DNA of 64,000 bases from Limnanthes douglasii subsp. nivea (lineage: Eukaryota; Streptophyta; Magnoliopsida; Brassicales; Limnanthaceae): NCBI GenBank assembly GCA_036936605.1, contig JAUPFV010000002.1, positions 265,740,770 to 265,804,769 on the forward strand. The letters run 5' to 3'. The position numbers and the translations under genes are program-made. A model generated the notes under the pieces. That model ran no database searches. It was not told the DNA's origin and saw nothing but the letters and a program-made list of their open reading frames with translations. Of the stretch, positions 37,111 to 48,430 are shown piece by piece. Position 1 is the first letter of the stretch. Each line of letters starts with the position of its first letter.

Positions 37111-37379
37111 GAAATGAGGTAGAGATGATAAGCACTAAGAGAAACTCTGAGATCTATAGATCCTTTTGTAAGCCGATAGTTGAGTTAGTTGTGTTTGAGA
37201 GAGTCTTCTTATAACCTTATTTTATATAAAATCTTTTTTTGTGCTCGTGGATGTAAGATTTTTCCATAGTCTGAACCATATTAGATCTTGTTCCATGTGA
37301 AAATAGTAATAGTAATATACAAAAAAATTGAAATATCACCAACATATATTAGGAGATAAACAAAAGATTTACATTGTGT

Positions 37380-39690
37380 TCTAGTGAACAAAGAGTAATC
37401 GACTCGAGATTATACATATACGGCAGAGCAACAAGCCTCTGCAAATTTGGCAAACCACTGTTGAGATGCATGTTTTGAACCGTATGATGATTTATAAAGG
37501 CGATACACCAACTTAGCCTCCTTCTGTTGTTGGAGACTTGATAGTGAAGACATGTAAATTTATTTAGTCAAATATCCGTAGAGAAAGGCATTCTAAGCGT
37601 CCATTTGATGAATATACCAACCATAAGAATCAGCTAAGGAAAAAACAATACATCGAGCAGAAAATAATTTTGGTCGTTAGGAAAAAACTATCTTGATAAT
37701 CAACCTATTTTAGCTATATGAAGCCCTTGGCGACTTAACAAGCCTTGTATTGCTCAATCGAAAGGTAAGAATGATATTTTTATTTTACATACCTATCGAC
37801 ATCCAATAAGATTCTTACAGGCATGAAGTGGAACGAGGGACCATGTTCCATTACTTTGGAAAGCCTATAACTTAGAATTGATAGCCTCCAACCACTAAGG
37901 ATGTCCCGCAACTTCTAAATATGAGACTGGTTCAATGACCTTATTGATATGAGCTATAAAAGAGATATCGGAAGATGTATAACGATGATACAAAATAAAA
38001 TTTATTAGTGGATATCTTGTGGTTTGGATGGCTCAAACAATAAGGAGGACAATTAGTTGGAGGAAACTGTGAAGCATACACAATCATGAAATTTCCGCGA
38101 CAACGTGACATGACGGCTGAACACATAAAGTAGGATCCAGATCAGAAATATTGACTATACTAGGTATAAAAGAAGAAGCATGCGATAAGGAATATGATAC
38201 CGGATATTAAGAATTTAACGTAGATGGAGAGAAATAATTATAATGTCAAATCAGAAAAAAATATAAATATTTGACGAAATAAGAATCGTGTTTGTAGGAG
38301 GATAGTATGTATTTGGTGGATGAACCAGTAATGCTGAATGGGTATATGTATTTAGAATAAAGTCAGATGAGTAGAAAATGTCAAAGATAAAAAAAGAGTT
38401 GGACCATAAGTGGTATGTTGGTCTAACTAACACACAAAGGTTGGACTAACATATATGAAAATATAGTTTCATGGCATATCAGCTTGTGAAAACTTCTATT
38501 GTTAACAAATCAAATAATTTGTAATATTTTTTACTTATAAGAGAACTGGTAAAATTATATGGTAAGAAACGATAGTCAAATTTATGAGAATGACGAACAT
38601 TAGTTGCGTAAGCTAAACCACCAAAGATGTGTAAAGAAGAAATGTAGTTTTGAGTAAATACGTTTGAATGTGGTTATGAGAGAATCAGATATGAGAGCCT
38701 ATTGATTATGTGGACAAAGATAAGGCCACAATCACCCTAGAAATGGATAATAATGTGAGCTTGTTCAAAGCTCTAACCACCTGCAAAATATGACGATGTT
38801 CGCATCCATTTTAATGCAAGACTCAAATTGTGTACTAACAAAAGTATTTTTTTTAAAAAATCGTTCCTCATTTTTGTATTGTATAAAAAAATTCATGTGA
38901 AAAATGTGTAATCGTCAACAATAGTAAGAAAAAAAAACTCCAGAAGGACAAGAGTGTCGATAACGACCTCAAATGTCATAATAAAAAATTTCAAATTTTT
39001 TTATGGAAGATATTTTACCTTGAGAGGTAAACGACCTTGCTTAGCTAAATGACATATAAGACAACCATTATGAGACTCAGCGGAAAAATTTAAACATTCA
39101 TAGAAATGATACCTAAACGAAGAGGCGATACATAACTCATACGGTTATGCTAGATTTCAGAGGCTGAGATGGTGAGGTTGCAGGTTGTGTGATGTGGATG
39201 TGAGAAAGGATTTTTCAAGGATTTATTTGTTTCCAGTGTCACAAAATAGTATACTCCGTCATATTGTTTACCGAAACCAACCATCCTCATCGTAGCCAGA
39301 TCCTGTAAAACACTCTAATAAGAAAAAACGTTTTTGAACAATTAATATCTCTCGTTAGAAGGCTAACCAACATCAAATCAACTTTAAAATATGGTATACA
39401 TAACATATTTTTCAAATTCTAGACATAACTCATAGATAATGATCCCCTTACATTAATGTTAGCCTTTTCTCCACTAGGTAATGAACAATTTTTATGACTG
39501 CGAATAATAATTTAAATGATGTGAAAATGTGATTTATTACCCTACTATCAATGATCATGTTGTAAGAAGTGAATTTATAAAGACCTGCATTAGACATTAT
39601 ATTGGAGAAAGAACCTGTGTCATCATTTTCATGTCAAAAAGATATATGAGTTGTTTCAGTTGGGTCTCTGAAATTATAAGAATCACATTA
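37380..39690 (-). pseudogene. Decayed copia polyprotein
   Basis: On the minus strand, from right to left: protease/GAG-pre-integrase region (39560-39350; NVLYVPYF-like block), AESHNGCLICHLAKQGRLPL near 39070 (integrase N-terminus), then near 37730 YKARLV and near 37600 YGWYIHQMDA followed by NAFL (RT). This is the copia order. Every block has stops or shifts. No LTRs could be assigned. Confidence 0.65.
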
Positions 39691-39699
39691 CCGTTCTTT

Positions 39700-40430
39700 T
39701 CAGATACACATTCATATACATTATCTGCTGCAGGTTTGTTGTTATGATTTAAATGTTTTAGGCCGCACGGATTGTATTTAACCAGCGGATGGCCTGTTGG
39801 ATACCATATAACTTATAACACGTTTGAACCTAATAACTCAATAGACCATAATGAGCGCAATGAAAACATCTTCTGTCATTGCGATATGTTTCTTATTTTG
39901 ATCAAACTAATGCCTCTATTAATAATCTATGGTGATATTTATTTTATTTGAAATAATAATAACTATACAACGGATCAAATTTATAAGAGCCAGTGAAGTT
40001 GTGGAATTGTTATGGACTATAATGTGAGGGTATATATATAATTATATTACATATAATATATGTACAAAGTGTATGCGAAGGCATATATTTATTTTTTGTG
40101 TTTTAGAATAAAAATTAAATAAATATAATTAAATAATAAATCATTTATTATATAATTAATAGATCTAATTTGATTATTAAATAACTAATAACTATTGTCT
40201 AATTTCCATCCAAAAATGATATCTAGGTTGATATCCGAAAATTTCAACATATCCAAGATATCATTTAATACAAAACATCAACTATATTTACATTTTATTT
40301 TTATATTTTTTTATATTTAAAATTTTAAAAGTTTCTAATTTTTAAATTGCAATTCGGGAAAAAAAATTGAAAATATTATTGGTTTTGTTTTTTGACGCGA
40401 ACAAAACTAGATCCATGAATAATAGTTTTT
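39700..40430. other. AT-rich spacer
   Basis: No gene or ordered repeat was recognised. Confidence 0.5.
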
Positions 40431-40439
40431 GATTTTTTT

Positions 40440-40915
40440 GCAACTCTAGTTAATCTTGGTCTCACATTTGGGCTTCTGGTCCGGCATATATCATCTAATA
40501 TCATCTTAAATTTTTTTAATTTACATTGGTGTCACATCTATTAGCGGGTCCGCATCTATCAACTAAACATTTCATTTTACACTATTCTCGCATCCAGCAA
40601 CGACTCCATCATCTATAATCTAAAAAATATTTTACAATGGTCTCACGTCTAGCAAATGGTGATGCATTTATTATATAAATGTTTATGCATTTATCATCTA
40701 AAAAATTACGTTGTACACTCGTCTCACATCTAGCATCTGGTCCCACATCTATCATCTAAAAATTATTTTACACTAGTCTCGCATCTAGAAATTGGTTCAC
40801 ATCTATCTAAATAATATATTACATTGGTCTCGCATCTAGAAACTTATATAACATTTATCATCTAAATAATATTTTACATTGAGTTCGCATTTAGCAAAAC
40901 TAGATGATAGATGCA
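40440..40915. repeat. ~55-bp tandem repeat, about eight diverged copies
   Basis: The core ggtctcgcatctagcaa, then ggtcccacatctatcatcta, then aatattttacatt recurs about eight times with unit lengths of roughly 52-80 bp. Copies differ by substitutions and small indels. Non-coding. Confidence 0.8.
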
Positions 40916-41674
40916 AGGCACTCGAAACAAGAGACAAACTTACCTGAAAACACAAAATCGTTTTCTTTCTCCAAACAATCGCTAACCCTAAATATAGAAA
41001 CATATTCTAATTCAAATATCAATTTAAACAAATAAACATCTGATAAAAAGCGTTAATAAAAATCGAACTTAAAAAAACACGAAGAGAAAAATAAATTGTG
41101 ATAAAAAAGTCTAATAAAAATATTCAACTCAATTAGGATTAAAAAAATAATAATTCAATTACAATCGAAATAAATTAAAATACTCAAACACAAATTTTAT
41201 ATAATTTGAGTATTTAACTATTATAAAAAAAACAGTTGGATAGTAAATAATAAGTATAAATATTAGATATATGTTTAATAGAATTATATGATCAGTACAA
41301 TAATAAAGCGGATAATAAATTTACTTTTGGACAATTATATATTTAACTATTTAACCACAATAAATTAGTCCATGTCCAAATACGTAATTATATTTATAAA
41401 AACGGCAATATTTTTTCATATTATTAAAAGAAATTATCATCATTTTGATAATAAATTATCTTAGTGAAAGAAAGTATTCTACAAATCTAATACCACTGCC
41501 AATAAATTGAGAGAAAAAGGGAGACATATCGGTATATTAAATCCAATATAATTCCACATTCCAAACTTGAGTACATGATTTATTGATTTTATGTATATAC
41601 ATACGAGACCGAACAAATCAAGAGAACATAAATAAACACTAACATAACTTGGACTCTATTTTTGAAATTCTAAT
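40916..41674. other. AT-rich spacer and 3' flank of the membrane-protein gene
   Basis: No coding feature was recognised. Confidence 0.5.
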
Positions 41675-42139
41675 TTACTTTTGTTGTCCATTCTTGATAT
41701 TCCCATCATGAAACTCGCTAGGCCTAACAAACTCACTACGAATCTCACCGTTTTCAGACACATCAAACACTCCTCCATGTTTGAAAGATGGAACTCTCTT
41801 CTGATCAAACCCGAATTTAAGATTAGGCTCACTATGACCCGGAAAACCGTTTGGATTTCTCTTTTGATCGAATCCATATTCCAAATCTTTCGTTTCTCTA
41901 GGTTCTCTTTCCATAGGACGCATATTAGAGCCATGCTTGGTATGTTTTTGTTGTTTTTGTGCGCGTTTATTGCATAACCTGCCTAGAAGGCAAGCTACGA
42001 CAGAAACAACAAGTACAACACTAAGAACTATAAAAACGGTGCCGAACGAGCCCTTAGAGTGGCTCGAGGAGGATGATGGAGGTGGTTTGTAGACCGAGGT
42101 TGGATAAACAAGAAGAGGTTGTTGTGTTTGGTTTGCCAT
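41675..42139 (-). CDS. Small single-pass membrane protein, plant-conserved type, unknown function
   Basis: Intact single-exon ORF of 154 residues plus stop. Layout: a short N-terminus rich in Gln, Pro and Ser (residues 1-29); one strong hydrophobic span at about residues 33-51 (GTVFIVLSVVLVVSVVACLLG) with RLC next to it; a basic stretch (NKRAQKQQKHTK); and a hydrophilic tail with two GFDQKR motifs in which DLEYGFDQKR and NLKFGFDQKR repeat. The SFG..F.VL.V......A..LGRLC pattern is familiar from small plant transmembrane proteins, probably with the tail in the cytoplasm. No enzyme motif is visible. It is embedded between transposons but shows no frameshift or stop, which argues for selection. 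Confidence 0.8.
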   Translation of the reverse strand: MANQTQQPLLVYPTSVYKPPPSSSSSHSKGSFGTVFIVLSVVLVVSVVACLLGRLCNKRAQKQQKHTKHGSNMRPMEREPRETKDLEYGFDQKRNPNGFPGHSEPNLKFGFDQKRVPSFKHGGVFDVSENGEIRSEFVRPSEFHDGNIKNGQQK

Positions 42140-42225
42140 TCTTTTGGTTTGCTTTTTCTTTGGCTTTGAGAGATGAGAATGGCTGTTGGGGAAATGAAAT
42201 AAAGGGGTTGATTAGTATATAATGG
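42140..42225 (-). promoter_or_regulatory. Core promoter and 5' leader of the small membrane-protein gene
   Basis: Reading the minus strand, ccattatatactaatc (TATA box at about 42216-42222) lies about 80 bp upstream of the ATG, followed by a C/T/A-rich leader without ATG. This fits a short plant 5' UTR. Confidence 0.5.
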
Positions 42226-42925
42226 AGATTCTAGTTCTTTGTGTAGAGATAAAGCGTCTTGTTTAGGACAAGACGAATGTAACAAGCAACAATGTTTCTT
42301 ACCCTCTGAGTTTATGCATTTTTTTTACAGGTAGTGTTTAAAGGTGGTAAATTTTGTGATATCGGGTCAAACGATTTTATCCAATCTCAAAAGAATCACA
42401 TATGAGAGAGTGAAATAATATTATTCTATTCAAATTCAAATATTGAGTTCTTTTTTGGATTCAAGTCATATAAGGGGGCAATCCTCTTACCTGCGTAAAT
42501 ATAAACTAATTATTGAAAATGAATCTAAAGAAAAGTTGATTATGAATTCGAATTCGAAATCCGAAATTTGATAATAGAATGATTGGAATCTCCACGTATC
42601 AAACTGAACGTGATTAAATAGAATGATTAAGATCGATTCACATTAAATTAAATCATTGAAATAAATTCAGAATCGGAGGAGTGAGTTAAATAAGGGATTA
42701 CATAATTATCAAATGTGTAGCAGACGGATAGTAACATCTTAAATCTGAAACTACCGATTCTTGTTGTCACAAAACAAATTTCGCATCTTGGTTGAGACAA
42801 CAAGATGGTTCATCATAACAATATGGACATTTCAAAAGATATTCACCTTGCACAAACATGTTGTTAGCCGAAGCTTGCCGCAGTTATTGCAACAACAAAT
42901 AATTGCACGCATCGGCTAGCGAGCA
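42226..42925. other. Upstream flank, no gene recognised
   Basis: AT-rich sequence between the membrane-protein promoter and the copia TSD. No repeat or coding region was identified. Confidence 0.45.
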
Positions 42926-42930
42926 TAACA

Positions 42931-43416
42931 AGTGACAAATGGACAGTTTTAAGCGAGAAGAAGTTTTTTTTTTCTTACACGGTTTCATTCTTCTTCGTAC
43001 GGTATTTTGTACAAGATTTTTAGTAGAGGATTCAAGGCTAAAGTTGTTACATTCTCATCTAGTGTTAGAAATCTTATTGTTAGTACAATTACTAGTTATA
43101 TAATACCGTTTCCATGTAATAGAGACGCGAGAATAATTGTAAGAGTAAATGAGCTGTAACAAACAAGTTTGAATGCCTTTATTTAAGATTTGGGTTTCTT
43201 CTCATATTCTATCGATTGTGTTTGGCATAGACCTAGAGTATAAATCACTTAGGGACGAAACCCTTAAATGCTTTAACATCAGTTTGAGACTGTATCTGAT
43301 CTTCTCTATCACCATAGGTCTTTGAACCAAACCCTTGAGCATGTGCTTCTTCTTTTCTACCACCAGAAATCATCGAGCCATTTTCTTGAATCTCCAGAGA
43401 CTTTCCAATTCTTACA
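42931..43416 (-). repeat. 3' LTR of the taaca-flanked copia element
   Basis: 486 bp. Compared with the other LTR it lacks about 30 bp where the 5' LTR has gagcttgaatctgtccaag. Shared: accaccagaaatcatcgagc and gtgcttcttcttttctacc. Confidence 0.9.
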
Positions 43417-43653
43417 TACCCCCTCAAGCGAAGGGTCGAGTTAATCAACCCGAATCTGTCCTTTAGAAAGATGAAGCAAGTGTGAGTGAGAGGTTTAGTC
43501 AGTAAATCAGCAATCTGATCACATGACAGGACGTAGCGGACATTAAGTGTTCCTCGAAGAACTTAGTCTCTAACAAAGTGGACATCAAGTTTTGACTGTT
43601 TCGTCTGGGCATGAAAAATAGGGTTCGATGCGAGGGAGCTAGCCCCTAGATTA

Positions 43654-44064
43654 TCACATTATATCACTAGTGGCAGAGAAACTGGAAAAGTTGAGTTCGC
43701 TCAAAACAAAGCAGAGCCATATTAGTTCAACAGAGAGGTTTGCAAGCGTACGGTACTCGGATTCGGTATTGGATCGTGCCACTACGTGTTGTTTCTTTGA
43801 GGACCACGACACCAGAGTGTCACCAAAGAACACACAATATCCACCGGCAGATTGACGATCGTCAATGGAGGAAGCCCTGTCAATATCTGTGAAGCCCTTC
43901 AATTGCAGCTCAGGACTAGGTTTGATATGAAGACATAGCGACACAGTTCCAAATAAGTAATGACATACTCTTTTCACTACATGTTGATGTACATTTGTAG
44001 GTTTTTGTTGAAATTGGCTTAGCATGTTCACAACATAGACAATATCTGCCAGTGTGTGAAACAT
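43654..44064 (-). pseudogene. Copia RNase H fragment
   Basis: 136 codons open. DIVYVVNMLSQFQQKPTNVH, HVVKRVCHYLFGT, DRQSAGGYCVFFGDTLVSWS and KKQHVVARSNTESEYR follow the conserved order of copia RNase H (D.A.AVN.LSQFM..P...H, SR.S.EAEYR). The frame ends soon after, and the upstream RT is broken. Confidence 0.88.
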
Positions 44065-44099
44065 GTATAGAAGGGATCCTAATATGCTCTTGTATGTTG

Positions 44100-46540
44100 T
44101 AGGTTGCTACAAAGGTTCTCCATCATGTAAGGATATAGTGGGTGTAACGCGCATAAGAGTCGATCAGGAATTGACACTGGTAATTCCCACTTTATTAAAT
44201 AAATTGCGAATGTAATGTTGTTGTGAGAGATGAAAACCTGATGTATCTCTGAAAACTTCTATTCTCCGAAATTAGTTTAGGTCTACTAAGTCCTTTAGAG
44301 CAAAAACATAATTGAGTTTGTTGATGAAGTGTTGTAGGTGAAAGGGTTGGTAACCTGTTATCATGATGTTGTCAACGCAAACCAATATGATGATTATGAG
44401 TTGACTTGACTCGTAGAAGAACATAGAGACATCAGCCTTAGAATTTCTAAATCTCCAGTGAATTAAAGTGTATTTTAGCTTTGAATACCAGGCTCGCTCT
44501 TGGGGCTTGTTTTAGCCCATACAGAGCTTTGTATAACTAGTACACATGAGATGGCCTGGTAGAATCTTCAAAATCATCTGGTTGTTTCATAAAAATAATC
44601 TCCGTTAGTTCACCATTCAGAAAAGTGTTATTTATATCTAGCTGTATGACCACATAATCCTTAGAGACATCTAGTTTTTGGATAAGTCTAATAGTGGAGG
44701 CTTTAATTACTGGGCTAAAAGTCTAAGTGAAGTCAACATCAAGAGTTTGATGAAAACCTTTATCCACCAGTCTGGCCTTGTGACACTGAACTATACCATC
44801 TGAATTGTATTTGACTTTATAAACCCACTAATTGCCAATTAGATTCATAGTAGGAACATAAGGAATCAGAGACCAGGTCTTGTTAAGAACTAGAGCATTG
44901 AACTTAACCTGTATAGCCTTAAAGAAAATAGGATTAGTCATAGCATCAGAAAAACCCCGTAGACCATGTGGAAACCCTTCTTGTAGTGGTTGTAAGACCT
45001 AGATAGAGACGATTAGGTTACTGATACCACTTTTTGACCTTGTTGTCCTAGGATGAGTATTTGTGGATTGTGGCAGTGTAGGTTGTGTGTGGATAGAAGT
45101 GATGTGTGACGTGGTAGTTGGTTTTGTGGTTGCATGATCAGTTCTAAATGTAGTGTGTGTATGGTTTTGAGTGAGATAGTTAGTTTGAGTGACATGGTTA
45201 GGTGATTTATCTTTCTAGAGTGGTGGTTCAATGCATGGTTAACTGGTTCCAAATTCCTCATGATTGTTTGTGTGTGTAAGTAATATGTTTGTATCTGATT
45301 ATGCTAGTAAATTTGGTTGAACGTGATCTGTTTGAATCTATATAGAGTTTAGTGGTGGATTGGTAGAGATATAATGTCTTAAGGAAGTTAAACCAGGTAT
45401 AGGAATTGGATGAGATAGACTAGGTGTAGCATGACCAACATTAAGAGTAGTCACGCACATTGACTCAAACTTTTTAAAATTTAGAAAACCAGTGACGAAG
45501 GGGAATTGTTGCTCATTAAAATCAATATACACATAAATGTAAAGTCTTCCAGTTGAGCCAGGACACTTATATCTTTTATGAGTGTCACTATACTTTAGGA
45601 AAACACATTTAGTAGAATAAAACTCAAACTTATGAGTTTGATAGGGTCTCAAATAGGGAAAACCAGCACAACCAATCTTTTTTAGAGAAAAGTAATTTGG
45701 TTTGATTTGAAACAGTTTTCAAAAGGTGATAGGTATCCTAGAATGACTGTAGGTAGTCTATTGAATACAGAAGAATCAGTGAGGAAATCCTCTAGCCAGT
45801 AGCAAAAATGAACCCTAGATTGAGCTAAGAGAGTGAGCTATGTTTCTACTATATGTCTCTGCTTCCTCTCAGCTCTGCCATTTTGGGAAGAGGTGTGAGG
45901 ACATGATGTTCTGAGTAGAATACCACATTCTCTAGAAAGAGGCATAAATGACCTGAATTCACCACCCTAATTAGATTAAAGAGCTTTATTTTTCCTGTTA
46001 GATTGATTTTCAACAAAGATTTTAAAAGTTTTGAAAACATGTAGTGCTTCTCCTTTCTGCTTTAGGAGGTATATCCAAGTTTACCTTGAGTAATCCTCAA
46101 AAAATAAGATATATTACTTGAAACCAGCCTTAGAGAGAGTGGAGATGGTCCCCATAGGTCTGAATGTATCAAGTCTAGTACATGATTAGGTTGAGACTGA
46201 GACCTTGTATATGGTAAATAATGTGATTTGCTAGTTGACACGAGTCACAAAAAACATTTTCATTCCTTAAAATTTAAGATAGATTATATTTTTTCAACAC
46301 AACTGCTAAAACTCTATCTGAAAGGTGGGCAAGTCTCATGTGATATCCTTCTTTTAGGGAAACAGAACTGCTAAACCTGGACTGACTCTTAGGTAAGCTA
46401 GAAACAGTAAAAGCTTTTGGAAAATGACTAGAACTTTTAATATTGGACTTGTTGTTCCTGGTGAAAGTCTCCAATTGATATAAGCGTTGTTTAGTTGTCC
46501 CTGTAAGCAGCACCATCCCTGTTTTCTTGTCCTTAACAAA
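44100..46540 (-). pseudogene. Copia integrase and reverse-transcriptase remnants
   Basis: 46516-46274: YHMRLAHLSDRVLAVVLKK, the GAG-pre-integrase histidine region. 46040-45849: FSKLLKSLL, then frames reading FRSFMPLSRE and HTSSQNGRAER, the integrase core and its DDE glutamate region. 45652-45338: integrase C-terminal block with KCVFLKYSDTHKRYKC. RT near 44370 reads CVDNIMITG for the YVDDIIITG active site. Confidence 0.75.
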
Positions 46541-46979
46541 ACAACAATTTTTATGAAACTCTAAATAAAGCGGATTATGTAAAATAAGATGATGAAATGA
46601 TATAAGATTTTTGTTAATTTTAGGAACATGTAGGATGTTTTGTAAGATAAAGGTCTATTGGTAAATGTTATTAGCTAAGTGTTTCATATATGTTGAATAT
46701 TAGTCTTTCACCACTCCCAATAGTAATGGGTTTCTGACCAGAGTACTCAGTTTTTTGAGTCATGAGATTGAAGGATCCTATCACATGGTGGCTTGCTCCA
46801 CTGTTCAAATACCATGTATTATCTTCAGTTGGTTCTTAAGAGACCACATACGCTCCTTGTTATTGTGTAGATTTATCTTTAGTTGTATGAATGGTTCCCA
46901 TTACATTGGCATCGTCTCTATAGTAGCAGTACGGTCCTGAATTTCCATATCGTCCATATATTTGACATGTTGGTCTGTT

Positions 46980-47870
46980 TAGAGTGGTGTAGCTACCACT
47001 CTTGCCACCCATGTAGTTAGATCTGCAACGTTGGTTGTTGTTCCTTCCTCTGTTAACTCAACCTTGCCTCTGTAGAAATTTTGACACCTATACTTGTTGA
47101 AAGTGTTTTTGTTCTGTCTGTTGTCACTTCTATAGTTTGTTGTTGCTATGTTTAGACTAGCTAGGCTAGGAGTAACCTTATGTAGCTGGACTAGTATATT
47201 TTCAAAGGTCAAAAGAGTTTACTGTAAATCAAGCCAACTATAGACTTCTATTTCTGATAGACTAACTATAATATGAGTGTATTCAGAGTCTAACATGGCC
47301 AGTACATGATAGACTAGATGATCAATAGGAAGAAGCGATCCTGCTAAGGCAAGATTATTAGCGAGGGTTTTCATTTTATTCAAGTAATCCTCCATGTAGC
47401 TGTTTTCTATCTGAGGTTTCTTAAACTCGGACCTAAGAAGCATTACCCTGGACCTTGTTTGTGAGCCAATGAGTCTCACAACAACCTTCATAGACTCTTT
47501 GTAGTATCTTTCTCCATCAGATGAGACGCAATATTTGGGGTCATAGTATTATATAGACACCCCATAAGGAGTTGGTCTTTACTTATCCAGAAATTATAGG
47601 CAGGATTTTTAGTGATGTTACCATATGTATCAGCGGTAAGCTTGGGAGGACATGGTTCTTCCCAGTGATAAAGTCTCCTAGATCATTTCCTCTAATCACT
47701 TGTAATACCATAGTCTTCCATAGCATGAAAGTGTTTATGTCTAACCTGATAGAGTTGAATGATGCCATTCTGTTCATTTTCAGGTGACTGCTGCTATTGC
47801 TGAGGAGATCACCATTGTAGGCAGCTATGGCATACGTTTTAGAGGACATTGGTGAGTCATTGCTTGCCAT
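46980..47870 (-). pseudogene. Copia gag remnant
   Basis: The ATG at 47870 opens the element's reading frame 19 bases after the PBS. 47870-47583 has a Gag N-terminus (FNSIRLDINTFMLWKTMVLQ, the region of the LNG.NY..W pattern). 47491-47219 has MEDYLNKMKTLANNLALAG and LAMLDSEYTHII, matching the UBN2-type Gag core. Farther down, CQIYGRYGNSGPYCY (near 46940) looks like a zinc knuckle in which the second Cys is Tyr and the His is Asn. Confidence 0.8.
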
Positions 47871-47900
47871 TTTTGAAAGTAAGTTCCTGCTCTGATACCA

Positions 47901-48425
47901 AGTGAAAAATGAAGAGTTTTAAGAGAGAAGAACTTTCTTATTTTTATTATTTTCTCACTTTGTTTTATTTTTCTTCAGAGGGTATTTGTACAAGATTCTT
48001 GGTGAAGAATCCAAAGCTGAGGTTGTTACGTTGGGAAGCTCACCTAGTGTTAGGAATCTTATTATTAGTACAATTATTAGGTGTATAATATCGTTTCTAT
48101 GTAACAGAGAGTAAAGAATAATTCTAAGAGTAAATGGGTTGTAACAGACAGGCTTGAAGGCCTTTATTTAAGATCTGGGCTTCTTCTTTTATTCTCTGGA
48201 TTGTGTTTTGCTTTGGTGAGCTTGAATCTGTCCAAGATAGAGCCAGAGTATAAATCACTTAGGGATAAAACCCTAAATGCTTTAACATAAGTTTCAGTAT
48301 GTGTCCCATCTTCTCTATCACCATAGGTTTTCGAACCAAACCTTTGAGCATGTGCTTCTTCTTTTCTACCACCAGAAATCATCGAGCCATTTTCTTCAAT
48401 CTCTAGAGACCTTCCAATTTTCACA
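47901..48425 (-). repeat. 5' LTR of the taaca-flanked copia element
   Basis: 525 bp, partner of 42931-43416 and clearly diverged. Its inner (minus-strand 3') end reads TTTTTCACT, directly before the PBS. Confidence 0.9.
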
Positions 48426-48430
48426 TAACA

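Larger units (their letters stand above)
27795..37335. mobile_element. Complex repeat domain, possibly one LTR-like element with an expanded right end
   Basis: A ~620-bp block (Q) lies at about 27800-28400, 31050-31700 and 32300-32915. After the first Q comes a tail (28440-28740) with agatctatag, gttgagttagttgtgtttga and gtaagatct. A matching tail lies at 37130-37335, after the tandem array that follows the third Q. This Q-plus-tail pairing is what two LTRs would look like, with the right one expanded by an array and a MITE. No recognisable retrotransposon protein remains between them, so the class is unknown. Confidence 0.45.
42931..48425 (-). mobile_element. Ty1/copia retrotransposon with LTRs, PBS, PPT and TSD
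   Basis: The element is 5495 bp. LTRs: 42931-43416 (486 bp, 3') and 47901-48425 (525 bp, 5'). A 5-bp duplication taaca flanks both ends (42926-42930, 48426-48430). The PBS tggtatcagagc (complement of 47889-47900) abuts the 5' LTR and matches the initiator-Met tRNA type. The PPT gagggggta (complement of 43417-43425) abuts the 3' LTR. Coding order on the minus strand: gag (from 47870), zinc-knuckle remnant near 46940, GAG-pre-integrase 46516-46274, integrase near 45850-46040, RT around 44370, RNase H 44064-43654. All frames are broken. Confidence 0.92.

Noticed and set aside
41656..42285. Overlapping ORFs on both strands of the membrane-protein gene
   Set aside because: The 154-codon frame has a membrane span, conserved-looking motifs and a good leader; the others are shadows.
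43245..43448. ORF shared at 43245-43448 and 48164-48424
   Set aside because: Both lie in the two LTRs of one copia element; similarity comes from the LTR repeat, not from a gene family.
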